Source of the DNA: Zygotorulaspora mrakii
Taxonomy: Eukaryota; Ascomycota; Saccharomycetes; Saccharomycetales; Saccharomycetaceae
Length of the DNA: 64,000 bases
Direction: 5' to 3'
NCBI RefSeq assembly: GCF_013402915.1
Contig: NC_050719.1
Coordinates: 1,364,001 to 1,428,000, forward strand
The notes below the pieces were generated by a model that was given only the letters and a program-made list of their open reading frames with translations, did not search any database and had not been told where the DNA came from. This document shows positions 49,690 through 59,939 of this stretch, piece by piece. Positions within the stretch are counted from its first letter, which is position 1. Each line of letters begins with the position of its first letter. The position numbers were made by a program, and so were the translations under genes.

Positions 49690-52600
49690 TCACAACTCGT
49701 CGCGAATCATTTCTTGGGACGTCTTTCCAGCAATTTTTGGCATTAATGCCTCTTCAGATTCAGTACTTGAAGTCATGTCATAATTCACCATGCTTGCTGA
49801 CCCAGGTGTAACAAATGATTTATCATTTGAACTACTTGTTATGAAAGAGCTGCTCAGAGCTACCAAGTTGACCTCGCTTGAAAATAGATCTTGATCGTAA
49901 TGTTGCTTTGGCTCAGATGGGTCAAGGGAAGCGCTGCTTGTGGCACCAGCCAAAGTAGCCACAGTAGGTTCGGTATTTGAAGCTGCGATATTCAAGTGCT
50001 CTTCAGATATATCTGAAGGTGGTTCAAGTGTGTTTAGGAGCGATGGTTTGTTTGAATGTCCTTCTTCGGATTGGTATGTACTACGAATGGTAGTTTCTGA
50101 AGGAGACATATTATCAGGTATTGTTTCTTGGGAAAGCTCAGTAGGATTCGATAAAATGCCTTCGGTTAGAGTTGACTGAAACGATATATGACTGCTTTCC
50201 TTTGATGCAGTTTCTGAATCGAGCAATGGATCAGAAAGTAAGTCTATGACATATGTGTCAGGTTCAATTTTGAGAGACTGGTCTGTACTCATTTCTGATT
50301 GAATGAGGTCGGGGATAGTTGGAATTGCCGTTATACTGGTTGGAATTTCTGTTGCGGTAGTAGTGCCTGACTGCTCTGCGGAAATAACAGAATGTTTGAT
50401 AGATATTGGCTTACTAGAGGATTTCTGAACCTCTTTAGAAGTGAGAGCTCCTTTTTCCAGAACAAACTCTTCAATAGAAGCACTAGTTGTTTTGATTTCC
50501 GATGGTGTTGCACGTTCTAGATCTGATTTCGAAGGCATTGTATTCGTTTTTTCTTTTGTCTCTGAAGCTCCCTGAGAGAAAAGAGTCTCAATTGAAATGT
50601 ATTCAGAGCTCTCGGCGGAGAACGATTCCAGACTATTTTCCTTCTCATGTGATAAAGATGCTGTTGGAACAGGCATGGACTCCTCGACTGGCTTATTGGC
50701 TGCGTATATTGAAGACGCAGGCTCCTCAACTATGGAACTTACTGCATTCAGGGAAAGAGAAGAATCTTGAGTAACAGAAGATGATATGGAAAGAGGAGAA
50801 CCATGTTCGATTGAACTACCTGCATCTTCTGTGTGGCTAAGTTCTGGATCAGACCCTCTTATACGAGTGTTAGATAATTCTTTCTGATCTTCGCTGGCCG
50901 TTGTCCTGCTTATTATCTTGTCAGTTACACCTGAGGCCTGAAAAACTGTGGAAGAAGATTCCCCGACTGTCTCACTAACGCGATCTGTCAGGATGAGCTC
51001 TTCAGAAGCTGATTCCACGGAATCAGTAAAAAAGAAAGAATGTGGTGTAGAGTTCTGAATCTCTTCTGTCTTTTCATTCACTAAAAGGCGAGTTGCGCTT
51101 TTAATTTCATCCATGGCCGCTGTTACCGGTCTGCTTTTTATTTCACTTTGTTTAGTAGACCCCTGAGAAGCTACGATCACGGACTTCTCAGCAATCGACT
51201 GGAATATGCTTGTTGAGTCCGTATTGGGCAGAGGATTAGAGGCTGTGAAATCAATGGCATTTGAAATTGAAAAAGTCCTCATTTCACTCTCTAGATTACT
51301 ATAGCTCGAACTGCTTTGTACTTTATTGTTTTGGGTGGTTGTTGGCCTCTCGGAGACAGTTAAATCAGAATGATAAAAACTGCAGCCAGTTGAGTCGGCG
51401 CTCTCAGAGGCAAAGGGTGTTGAAAAAGTGCTGAAGCTTGTCAAAGAAGGCAGTTTGTTGTTTGTGATCGTGCTCTCAGTGGCAGATGCCCCATAAGCCA
51501 TTCCTTCACCATCAACGGTGTATGAAGAACCAGATATCCCAGTTGAAATGCTTCCTGCACTCACAATTTCAAAACTCTCCATGACAGGTGTGCTCAAAAC
51601 ATCACCCACCAAGGTAGTTTGTCTGAAAATATCGTTTACAGTGGAATTTCTATTCCTCCTTGCAATATACTGTTCCTTCAAAAAGCGGATGGACTTGGTA
51701 TGCATATCATACTTGTAAAAGTAGTGGCCAAAAATACCAACTAGGACAATCAAAACGAAATTGATGAAGAACTTCCACAGTTTTTTCCATATGGACGTTG
51801 ATAGTGCGAAGTTTGAAGGAATTTTTATAATATGAACAGTATTGGCAGCAGAAACACTGGCAACAAGCTGAGAATCGGGAGAAAAAGTAACCCTTGTAAT
51901 TGCGAAGCTGTGAACCTGCTTGAATAGTTTACCCAGCGATAAATCCTTTAACTTTACCATGGCAATTGAGTTCTCATTACCTGCAAGAACAGCTAGTTCA
52001 TTCTTAGCATCTACATCCATTGATGTGACACCTTTGAATTTATTCGTCAGCAATTTAGATTTTATTACCGTTGCGCTGCCGCTTTTCAGACTAATTTTCA
52101 CCATTACGATTCCACTACCCTTCTTGAGTGAAGCTGCAATAATAATCGTATTGTCAGTTAAAAATCTCAGTTTTGATAAGACCAGGTTTTTCTCGAAATC
52201 CGTTTTTCTTATTATGAATCTTCCAGTCACGATTGAAATAACTTCCAATGTCGTTGCTGTTATGTAACCAATGACCTTCCCATCAGGTGCAAAATGCATA
52301 TCCTTGACATCATGACCGGTTTCAATTTCATATTTTTCAGTCAAATCTCTCGGATCAATAATCCTGATGACAGCAGGCACTCTAGATGATGCAACTGCGC
52401 CAACTGTCCCATCTTTTGAAAGATATACCAGTTTCGTGTAATCCTCTGGGATCTTGGAACCATCAAGGTCAACACTTGCGACAAACCTTAGATGCTCATT
52501 TTCGTAAATAAATTTTCTCAAATGCTGATTACCGCGCCCACTCTTGATCTTTTCTGTGTTCTCATTGCAACCCAGTAGTATGATATCGCTTGCGACATCT

Positions 52601-52818
52601 AAGGTAGTAGGTGAGTCGTCATTGGCATCAAGAGTAATCTCTCTGAATCTTTTCACAACCTTTTTCTTGTCGAAATCTACCCTTAATACAGTTAATTTAT
52701 TGGGAATACCGTTGTTCCCCTCACCACCACCGCCGGCTACTAGTAGCATAGAATTGTTGAGAAACTTTGCCCCATAAACTGGATACCCAACGTTGTAAAT
52801 AGACGAACAAAACTTCAT
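49690..52818 (-). CDS. SEC12: ER Sar1-GEF family protein (single SEC12/SED4 orthologue), with C-terminal RDEL
   Basis: A 1042-residue type II membrane protein. The cytosolic WD propeller (~1-340) carries the Sec12 K-loop [15 protein letters not shown] (~29-43) that activates Sar1 to start COPII coats. One membrane segment lies near 348-368 ([21 protein letters not shown]). A huge Ser/Thr/Glu-rich lumenal domain (~370-1042) follows. In length it is like Sed4 (1065), whereas S. cerevisiae Sec12 has 471. The protein ends MIRDEL; the stop follows immediately, so RDEL is C-terminal and a possible HDEL-type retrieval signal. The intact K-loop favours true GEF activity. Confidence 0.93.
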   Translation of the reverse strand: MKFCSSIYNVGYPVYGAKFLNNSMLLVAGGGGEGNNGIPNKLTVLRVDFDKKKVVKRFREITLDANDDSPTTLDVASDIILLGCNENTEKIKSGRGNQHLRKFIYENEHLRFVASVDLDGSKIPEDYTKLVYLSKDGTVGAVASSRVPAVIRIIDPRDLTEKYEIETGHDVKDMHFAPDGKVIGYITATTLEVISIVTGRFIIRKTDFEKNLVLSKLRFLTDNTIIIAASLKKGSGIVMVKISLKSGSATVIKSKLLTNKFKGVTSMDVDAKNELAVLAGNENSIAMVKLKDLSLGKLFKQVHSFAITRVTFSPDSQLVASVSAANTVHIIKIPSNFALSTSIWKKLWKFFINFVLIVLVGIFGHYFYKYDMHTKSIRFLKEQYIARRNRNSTVNDIFRQTTLVGDVLSTPVMESFEIVSAGSISTGISGSSYTVDGEGMAYGASATESTITNNKLPSLTSFSTFSTPFASESADSTGCSFYHSDLTVSERPTTTQNNKVQSSSSYSNLESEMRTFSISNAIDFTASNPLPNTDSTSIFQSIAEKSVIVASQGSTKQSEIKSRPVTAAMDEIKSATRLLVNEKTEEIQNSTPHSFFFTDSVESASEELILTDRVSETVGESSSTVFQASGVTDKIISRTTASEDQKELSNTRIRGSDPELSHTEDAGSSIEHGSPLSISSSVTQDSSLSLNAVSSIVEEPASSIYAANKPVEESMPVPTASLSHEKENSLESFSAESSEYISIETLFSQGASETKEKTNTMPSKSDLERATPSEIKTTSASIEEFVLEKGALTSKEVQKSSSKPISIKHSVISAEQSGTTTATEIPTSITAIPTIPDLIQSEMSTDQSLKIEPDTYVIDLLSDPLLDSETASKESSHISFQSTLTEGILSNPTELSQETIPDNMSPSETTIRSTYQSEEGHSNKPSLLNTLEPPSDISEEHLNIAASNTEPTVATLAGATSSASLDPSEPKQHYDQDLFSSEVNLVALSSSFITSSSNDKSFVTPGSASMVNYDMTSSTESEEALMPKIAGKTSQEMIRDEL

Positions 52819-53074
52819 GGCCTGTAATTTTTGATCTCCGTGTGAGGATTCGATCGATAGAATGAGCTGAAATTTGCTCGAAGTAGTACTTTTTCCAATC
52901 TTTGGCGATCCTAATATATTTGAATTTCGAAGCCCTGTACAATAATCGGTTGGTCACATTACAAAAAATGACTCTTTAAAACCTCGATAAAAATGTCAGC
53001 CATAGACATAAAGTTAAAGCGCTATCGATCATAATATTAATACGATCAAGCACTGGTATCGTTTCGATTTCGTG

Positions 53075-54067
53075 ATGTTAAATCACATAGAAAAAGGGGA
53101 ATGCGTACGAACTCCAAAGGTTTTATCTATCCAATCGCATGTCGTTCACGGTTATGTTGGTAATAAAGCTGCAACCTTTCCACTTCAGTATAAGGGATGG
53201 GATGTAGATGTACTGAATACTGTTCAGCTATCAAATCATCCAGGATATGGAAAATTCACTGGTCATAAAGCAAAAGCAAGCGATGTATATGATATTCTAA
53301 AGAAGGGCCTCCTGGGGGACTTAAATATGACATATGATGCAATCCTAACAGGGTACATACCATGCACAGACACACTTAAACTTCTTTCTCAAACTCTTGG
53401 AGATGCATGTAAGAAGGACCATAGATTGAAATGGATTGTAGACCCTGTTTTAGGTGACAATGGCAAATTATACGTCTCAGACAAGAACGTTCCAGTATAC
53501 AAGTGTATCCTACGAGAAAACAGACTATTCATGGTGACTCCTAACCAGTTTGAAATGGAAACTCTTACAGGTATGGGAATCACCAGCTTAGAATCTTTGA
53601 GACAAGGTTTTATCAAGTTTCATAATCTGTATCCACTGGTGGAAAGAGTTGTCATTACGAGCATGGAGATCACTATTTCAGATGATAACACGGATTACCT
53701 CGTGTGTGCTTGCTGCGACTTTGTGGCCAAGCCAGATGCTGTACATTACTTCAAGGTTCCAAAGTTAAACGCTCATTTTAGTGGTAGCGGCGATCTCTTC
53801 ACTGCCTTGCTGCTAGATTGCCTACTGCATCCGACGGCGAAACAACCACTAGACCTCTCGCACACAGTCAGTGCAGTACTCTCATTGGTTGACGACATTT
53901 TACTAAGGACGATGGATCTAACCCTGTCAAAAGGCGATTTCTTGACTAACAAACCAAGTGTGATAAATGATTTGAAGCTAGTAAACTGCCTGGATCTTCT
54001 GGCACAGCCACCAGGATCTCACACCACCACGAGATTCAGACCAACATCTATAGAACTTTTCAGATAG
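53075..54067 (+). CDS. BUD17: Putative pyridoxal kinase, BUD16/BUD17 family
   Basis: A 330-residue PfkB/ribokinase-fold PdxY/PdxK-type kinase phosphorylating vitamin B6 vitamers. The family start VLSIQSHVVHGYVGNKAATFPLQ is intact. WIVDPVLGDNGKLYV and VTPNQFEMETLTG form the nucleotide/substrate floor. The catalytic Asp240 is in FSGSGDLFTALLLD. The frame begins GTG ATG at 53072; ATG 53075 was used. Position corresponds to YNR027W (BUD17), downstream of SEC12. The gene is divergent from the SEC12-like gene. Confidence 0.94.
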   Translation: MLNHIEKGECVRTPKVLSIQSHVVHGYVGNKAATFPLQYKGWDVDVLNTVQLSNHPGYGKFTGHKAKASDVYDILKKGLLGDLNMTYDAILTGYIPCTDTLKLLSQTLGDACKKDHRLKWIVDPVLGDNGKLYVSDKNVPVYKCILRENRLFMVTPNQFEMETLTGMGITSLESLRQGFIKFHNLYPLVERVVITSMEITISDDNTDYLVCACCDFVAKPDAVHYFKVPKLNAHFSGSGDLFTALLLDCLLHPTAKQPLDLSHTVSAVLSLVDDILLRTMDLTLSKGDFLTNKPSVINDLKLVNCLDLLAQPPGSHTTTRFRPTSIELFR

Positions 54068-54271
54068 ACACATGTAGATTATATATGCAAATTCAAACTC
54101 CCCTTAGCAGTTATGCATCGGAAGTCTTCGTCCTTTGACTTCTAGAAAGATATTAGACTCGGGCTTTTAAGAGATAAAGGGCGGTCCCATCAAGAAAGAA
54201 AACATCAAAATTAGCAGAAATAAAAAACAAGACACCTTTATAACACCTCAAAATTCAACTGCTGAGTGATA

Positions 54272-55867
54272 ATGAAACAGGCTAACGTTTCTGTGGCTCG
54301 ACGAATATCGTCTAGAAGAATGTATACTTGGGATCGGCTTATTCTGGGCGTAATTGCAGCGCTGCTTATTTTTGCTTATCTTTCAACATCACATAACGGC
54401 AATGTAACAAAGATCGAGGCTGATCATACGCATATTGATGATTCAAAGGTATCATCTTTTAAGTTGAAGCATATTCATAGGCACGGGGTTGGCAAGAAGC
54501 ATTCTTATCATCAAAAGCTCGATATCACAGATGAGTTTCTCACTAAGGCAAAAGACACCTACGAGAATGAGGTAAAGATAGATCAAACTGATAAGAACAA
54601 CGATTTATGGACAACTAATGCTGAATATGCTACTGATAATCCATTTGATTATGATTTCAAATTAAAGAATATAAGGATGCCTATGAAAAGAATGGCAGAT
54701 AGAAGTGTGGACTTCATAGAACCATTTTTAGAATTTGCATCAGGTTCTCCGTCAATAGCTTCGAAAGTATCTATAGACTGGGTTGATGATGATGTGATAG
54801 CACCAAATGTTACGGATAAGGAAACTGTAATATCCTTGGCATTGATGTCGTCAAATGCATATGTCAAATTGCCGTATCATGACGACTGGAGAAACATTTC
54901 CTCACCATGGAATGGCTCAGAATCAGACGGTTTTGGATGGGATGACGATGGACTGAGGGGACACATTTTCGTTAATAAGGAGGAAGATATTGTTGTTATA
55001 TCTTTCAAGGGTACAAGTGCCCAGGGGTTACCGGGTTCTGGCATTGATGAGACCACTGCAAACGACAAGATCAATGATAATTTATTATTTTCATGCTGTT
55101 GCGCCCGTGTGAGTTACTTATGGACTACCGTATGCGATTGTTACACAAAATCATACACTTGTGATGAATCATGCTTGGAAAGAGAGTTGAGAAAGAAAGA
55201 CTATTATTACTGGGCGACACTCGATATATACAAACAGGTAGAGAAGGAGTATCCTAAAGCGGCAATTTGGACTGCAGGCCATTCTTTGGGAGGCGCTTTA
55301 GCTACTTTACTGGGTCGCACTTATGGTTTGCCTGCGGTAGCATTTGAGGCACCTGGAGACTTGTTAGCAGCTAGAAGATTGCACCTGCCCTTCCCACCGG
55401 GATTGCCATCATACCAGGAAGGTATATGGCACATTGGTCATAACGCCGATCCTATTTTTATGGGTACATGCAATGGAGCAAGCTCCAGTTGCTCTATCGC
55501 TGGTTATGCGATGGAGACTTCTTGTCACACAGGTAAAACATGTGTTTATGATGCGGTCAATGACAAGGGTTGGCACGTGAACATGCTGAATCACAGAATA
55601 CATACGGTTATTGATGGTATATTAACCGAATACGACGAAGTCGCCAAATGTTTAAAACCAGAGCCCTGTATTGACTGCTATAATTGGAACTATATCCGCG
55701 ATAAAAGTGACACCATTTCCTCAACAGCCACTAAGAGCAGTACAAAAACTAAAAAAATGCATCAGACTTCAACAAGTAAGGTGCATAGCAGTGGAACAAC
55801 AACTTCAGCGGCCTCTTCATGCGTTGGCCGTAATTGGTTTGGAATATGTACAGAATATGAATTATGA
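54272..55867 (+). CDS. ATG15: Autophagic-body phospholipase/lipase Atg15
   Basis: A 531-residue vacuolar lipase that dissolves autophagic and Cvt bodies. An N-terminal signal anchor (~22-40, LILGVIAALLIFAYLSTS) sends it through the secretory and MVB route. The lipase motif is AGHSLGGAL with Ser338, next to Asp/His partners later (HVNMLNHRIHTVIDGIL). The Cys-rich segment (CCCARVSYLWTTVCDCYTK) is typical of Atg15. The frame starts at GTG 54266; ATG 54272 (MKQANVS) was used. S. cerevisiae Atg15 has 520 residues, and the order matches YCR068W. Confidence 0.96.
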   Translation: MKQANVSVARRISSRRMYTWDRLILGVIAALLIFAYLSTSHNGNVTKIEADHTHIDDSKVSSFKLKHIHRHGVGKKHSYHQKLDITDEFLTKAKDTYENEVKIDQTDKNNDLWTTNAEYATDNPFDYDFKLKNIRMPMKRMADRSVDFIEPFLEFASGSPSIASKVSIDWVDDDVIAPNVTDKETVISLALMSSNAYVKLPYHDDWRNISSPWNGSESDGFGWDDDGLRGHIFVNKEEDIVVISFKGTSAQGLPGSGIDETTANDKINDNLLFSCCCARVSYLWTTVCDCYTKSYTCDESCLERELRKKDYYYWATLDIYKQVEKEYPKAAIWTAGHSLGGALATLLGRTYGLPAVAFEAPGDLLAARRLHLPFPPGLPSYQEGIWHIGHNADPIFMGTCNGASSSCSIAGYAMETSCHTGKTCVYDAVNDKGWHVNMLNHRIHTVIDGILTEYDEVAKCLKPEPCIDCYNWNYIRDKSDTISSTATKSSTKTKKMHQTSTSKVHSSGTTTSAASSCVGRNWFGICTEYEL

Positions 55868-55976
55868 AACTAAGAACACTTGATTTCGTAAAACGTCATT
55901 GATTTTTTTATCTATCTTTTTTCCCTTCTACGGGATACTCAGGGACTTTAAATCGGGTCTCACATCAAGTGAATTC

Positions 55977-58259
55977 CTATGAAGGAAATTTCTCCTGCAT
56001 ATAGCTTTCAATGGCCTTGTGATATTGTAAGATGACACTTGGGATTTTGAGATCCACTTCTTCCACCCAAAAACTTTTCAACTCTCCATTTCTTATCTGT
56101 TGCAATCGTAATGACAAGGATTTGATATCGGACAACACCGCATCAGTGTCCACTAATTCGTTGCCGACGGAGTTCACATTGTGCAAAACGGCAATACATA
56201 GAAGTGAACATAAAACACCTGCAAAAATTAATTGATCTGATAGATATTGAAAAGTAGCAAAATCAGTTTTTATTAAATTTTTCAATGCCTTATGACTGTG
56301 ATTGAGGAAGTCTATTCGAATGTTCAATGGCATTGCACCGATGACTGATTCAATTGGATATTTACCATTTAGGTAATCTCCAATATGTATCCTTTCCGAG
56401 GGCTCCTTTTTACTGAAGGCAGCTTTCTGTTGCTTGTCCCACCCGGTTTCATCTTCAGCTTTCTTGAGTCTATATATGCGATGATACCACGTATACCAAA
56501 TCATCGTATAGCCATAATGATATGCAAACTCCAAAAACTGTGTGATTGGTTGAGTGAACAGATAGCTCCACTCCTCTAGCCAGTCATTCAAGTCTTCTTG
56601 AACGCTCTCCAATGCATCCATAGAATCAGAAGATGAACTATTGGTACCTTGATTGCATTTTTGCATAAAGATATAGAGAATCAAATGTAATGCAATCTCT
56701 CCAACCATTCTTCCGTCAAAATTAGTCGCATTTGGAAGCTCTAAGATTCTACGAGAGAGGTCGAATCTCACTTCATCAATAACACACATTCGACCCGAAT
56801 ATATGCTATGCGTGATATGTACCATACATAGATGGTTCCACAATCTGAACGACATGAAACTCTTATTCTCATCGCTCTCACCTGATAGAAGTGATGCTTC
56901 GTCATCTCTCGCTTCGTCATCCCTTGAATGTTGATTGGTATAATTGTCATACTTCAAGCCAAAGAAAAAAGGTTGCTGTGAAATATTGTTATTGGAATTT
57001 TGAGGGTTCGAAGACTTATTTGAAACCATTTGAGAGCCAGCAAGTAATGCATCATGAACATTTGCAGTTAAATATTGCTGTAAGCCAATTCCCGAAATAT
57101 ACCACGCATCCATGGACAAAATGTCACTACTAAATGATGACGCATATAATGACAAAATGACAATAGCTTGCAAAAATTCTGTAGATTGTGGTAAATATTT
57201 CAATGAATATTCGAGATCTGCTTTCAACTTGAATAACAGGTTTTTGTAAACTCTTGTCTTCAAATCATATTGTGTAGGTGTATATCTCAATGCCAACACG
57301 CACATAGTAACTATGAGTAAAGAACTCCCTTTTTTCCTCAGACTATCTAACAGCTGCTCTGTATCGATTGCTGGTGGTAATGAACACCAAGCGCCATATC
57401 TATCTCTAAAGTCGCTCACTAAACAAATGGCTTCTTGCACAGTTATTAGATTTAAAGATATAATGTCATCGATGGGTTCCAAGTCATAGTTTTGGAAACT
57501 ATGATCATATAACTTTCTCACCGATATTGGTAAATTTTCCTTCGATACAATCTGCGATAACAATGTAAATGGACTAGTTAGGAATGGTAAAGTATGACGT
57601 TGTTCTGTAAGGTATAAAGACGATGAAAGATACGATGATGACTCTCCTTGAATCATCTCATTCATCCCAGAATTAGTCCGTGGTGGTGGTGCAGAAAGCG
57701 ATGCCAGCATTTTAACTGCTTCAACGGGTGCCACATTCTGATTGGAGTTTGAAGCCAGATCAGGTACAGAAACCTGTGCCTGAACCTGATCCGCCAAAAA
57801 CTTTCTGTTGTTTTGAGATATGCGCTGTACGTCTATTTCGTGAGCACCCTCGTTTTCCTTTAATATATGCAAGACTTTCAGTACATTATTATTAATCGAA
57901 TGCAATAGCTTCGAAGTTATTTCTACATCCTGAGACCCGTAGCCATGTTTAATAAGCATCTTTACAGCATTAGCATCTGACTCATGTGGTCCCGAAGGTT
58001 CATTATACTGGTGCCCGTAGTTTGAACCGTCTACATCATTTTCAGGGTCTACCATGTCTTGAAAAGAGCAACGAATACCTAACGATTCGCATCGCAAGCA
58101 ATAAAATTCATTGGGAACAGGTGAAAGGATGCATCGGGTCTTTAACCTCCGACATGTGTCACAGGCACGAGCGGCCCGTTTACCCTTGAATTTATTTCGT
58201 CTCCGTTTGTGAACCCCTGAACCAAACCTGTCGGTGCCAATTTCTTCACTAGATGGCAT
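55977..58259 (-). CDS. Zn2Cys6 fungal transcription factor
   Basis: A 760-residue regulator. The Zn2Cys6 DNA-binding domain is at the N-terminus: Cys33, Cys36, Cys43, Cys54, Cys57 and Cys64, in the CX2CX6CX10CX2CX6C pattern (ACDTCRRLKTRC, CLRCESLGIRC), with a basic linker before it (HKRRRNKFKGKR). The rest is largely helical, resembling the fungal-specific middle homology region (~340-620). No S. cerevisiae orthologue is known to me at this position between ATG15 and CPR4/CPR8, so it may be lost there. Targets unknown. Convergent with ATG15, 109 bp apart. Confidence 0.9.
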   Translation of the reverse strand: MPSSEEIGTDRFGSGVHKRRRNKFKGKRAARACDTCRRLKTRCILSPVPNEFYCLRCESLGIRCSFQDMVDPENDVDGSNYGHQYNEPSGPHESDANAVKMLIKHGYGSQDVEITSKLLHSINNNVLKVLHILKENEGAHEIDVQRISQNNRKFLADQVQAQVSVPDLASNSNQNVAPVEAVKMLASLSAPPPRTNSGMNEMIQGESSSYLSSSLYLTEQRHTLPFLTSPFTLLSQIVSKENLPISVRKLYDHSFQNYDLEPIDDIISLNLITVQEAICLVSDFRDRYGAWCSLPPAIDTEQLLDSLRKKGSSLLIVTMCVLALRYTPTQYDLKTRVYKNLLFKLKADLEYSLKYLPQSTEFLQAIVILSLYASSFSSDILSMDAWYISGIGLQQYLTANVHDALLAGSQMVSNKSSNPQNSNNNISQQPFFFGLKYDNYTNQHSRDDEARDDEASLLSGESDENKSFMSFRLWNHLCMVHITHSIYSGRMCVIDEVRFDLSRRILELPNATNFDGRMVGEIALHLILYIFMQKCNQGTNSSSSDSMDALESVQEDLNDWLEEWSYLFTQPITQFLEFAYHYGYTMIWYTWYHRIYRLKKAEDETGWDKQQKAAFSKKEPSERIHIGDYLNGKYPIESVIGAMPLNIRIDFLNHSHKALKNLIKTDFATFQYLSDQLIFAGVLCSLLCIAVLHNVNSVGNELVDTDAVLSDIKSLSLRLQQIRNGELKSFWVEEVDLKIPSVILQYHKAIESYMQEKFPS

Positions 58260-59939
58260 TTATTTCTGTGGAAAGCTTCTATTCGTCTTCCGAATCTACA
58301 TCTACCCTTTCGCTTTATTCTATCTATCTATTTTGTATCGGTTTCTTATCTACAGGTACCCCAGCGCAGAATAGAAACGTGACCAAATCATGTCTCCTCG
58401 TCCAATCATAAAAGGCTGTATGGAGACGTGACAACTAAGACACGTATCACACAGCATTCAATTCTCATACAAAAATTAGCATTTGCCGTCATTTTTTTTG
58501 TTTTGTGGCACTTAAGAACGCGAGCGGTCCATTCTGGTATACATTTAACAGCAAGAGCGGTCCAGGTCTGCCCTGCATGCCCTGCATGCCGTGCTTATAT
58601 ATTATTTTCATCCTCCCGTCCCCTCCTTTTTCCACTGAATGACGCTGTTCCTGTCAATTCAGAAGGTTACTACTGATCAATGTAAAAAGTTGCTTTCAGT
58701 CTTTCTTCAACAAACATATACTATAAACGGTGATAATGAGCAGCAATTACAAATCTCCAATAAAACCCCATATCACACCCTCTTGTTCGTTAACCGAATA
58801 GGTAACAATTACTATTAGACCAGCTAGAGGATTACACACGCTTTGTCATTTCCAGATTCGTCACCTCCTCTGTAAATCTCTTTCGGCGGCTAAAATGTCC
58901 CATTTGTCCCGATTTACCTAAAAGAGCATTCCTAAAAGTCTCAATCAGGCACACACACAGGCACCTCTGGAAGTTTAATTGTTCTGTAATTGGGGCTATT
59001 TTTTTACAGAAATGGATATTTTATTAGATCAGTTCATAATTACCTTTTTAGTTACGCAAGTTTTGACCAATAAGCCAGATCTTACTTTCTTGGTACACTT
59101 GCCTGCCTCCTCTCCCACTTCAACTCCCCCCACTCTGTTCGAACCTGGCGGAACAATGGAGTTTCATGAGGCTCCAACTATCCCTTGATTGCTTTCGCTC
59201 GGTTGTGATACATAGGAATAGCATAAAGCACCTTGATACTCATGGAAATGGAACGTGGATTGTGAAGCAGACATCGGCGGTTAAAAAAAAAAATATGAAA
59301 GAGGCATATACAATCTAACGAACTGCTTGCCACCTTAATCGTGACAAGAAGTGCATCGCATTGGGGTTTAACAATGACAAACAACACGCTGTGGGAAAAG
59401 ATTCCAAGCGAGAGACCAGAATTCGATCCTGCAGCCATGGATAAGACAGCTCGCCCCATAAAATGACTGGCTAATCTGGCAGTATGTGGATGCCATAAAA
59501 GTAACTCTTCTAAGCGGTGCCATCTTGGCTTGGGGTTCTATGGATGAGAGCGCTTGTAAGTGTATTCAGAAAGCAACGAAAGGATTTGGCATGTACGGCA
59601 GGGTTGATGGAGACACCTGGGAAACTCACCTCTAGGCGGAGATGACACGGCAAAATACAAAAGCGGGCTATGCTTAACTGGTTAGCGGAATTGGTCATCG
59701 GGTCTGGGCATCGGGTTTGACTGAGCTACCTGGCTATATTCTTTTGCGCAACGGGTAATTATTTGATGTCATGTGATTCGGGCGCAAGAGTTCAGGGCCG
59801 GTGAAGTTTTGAAAAGAAGGGACTCGTGATGTCGGACAAAGAGGAAAAAGCACGGTAGGTGGGTATAAGATACACGTCTCGCGGTTGTTTTATCGCAAAA
59901 GGTCGGCTGCTTGAACAGGAACAAGAATTGAACTCAACA
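58260..59939. other. Long intergenic region Zn2Cys6 / cyclophilin
   Basis: 1.7 kb, shared divergent promoter and the longest region of the right half without an annotated feature. Direct repeats: GAGCGGTCCA at ~58522 and ~58555, and CCCTGCATG twice at 58571-58589. A Reb1-like CGGGTAA lies at 59752, 188 bp before the cyclophilin ATG. No tRNA or conserved ORF recognised; a 58-codon frame from ATG 59012 has no motif. Confidence 0.6.

Noticed and set aside
59012..59188. 58-codon frame with a hydrophobic N-terminus upstream of the cyclophilin gene
   Set aside because: Short, no recognisable motif, no conserved neighbour relation; treated as chance.
59664..59735. tRNA-like stretch containing a D-arm-like TTAACTGGTTAGCG
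   Set aside because: No matching acceptor stem, anticodon arm or proper B box could be assembled.
59859..59939. 27-codon upstream extension of the cyclophilin gene
   Set aside because: It starts at GTG; the ATG at 59940 gives a proper signal peptide, which the extension would bury.
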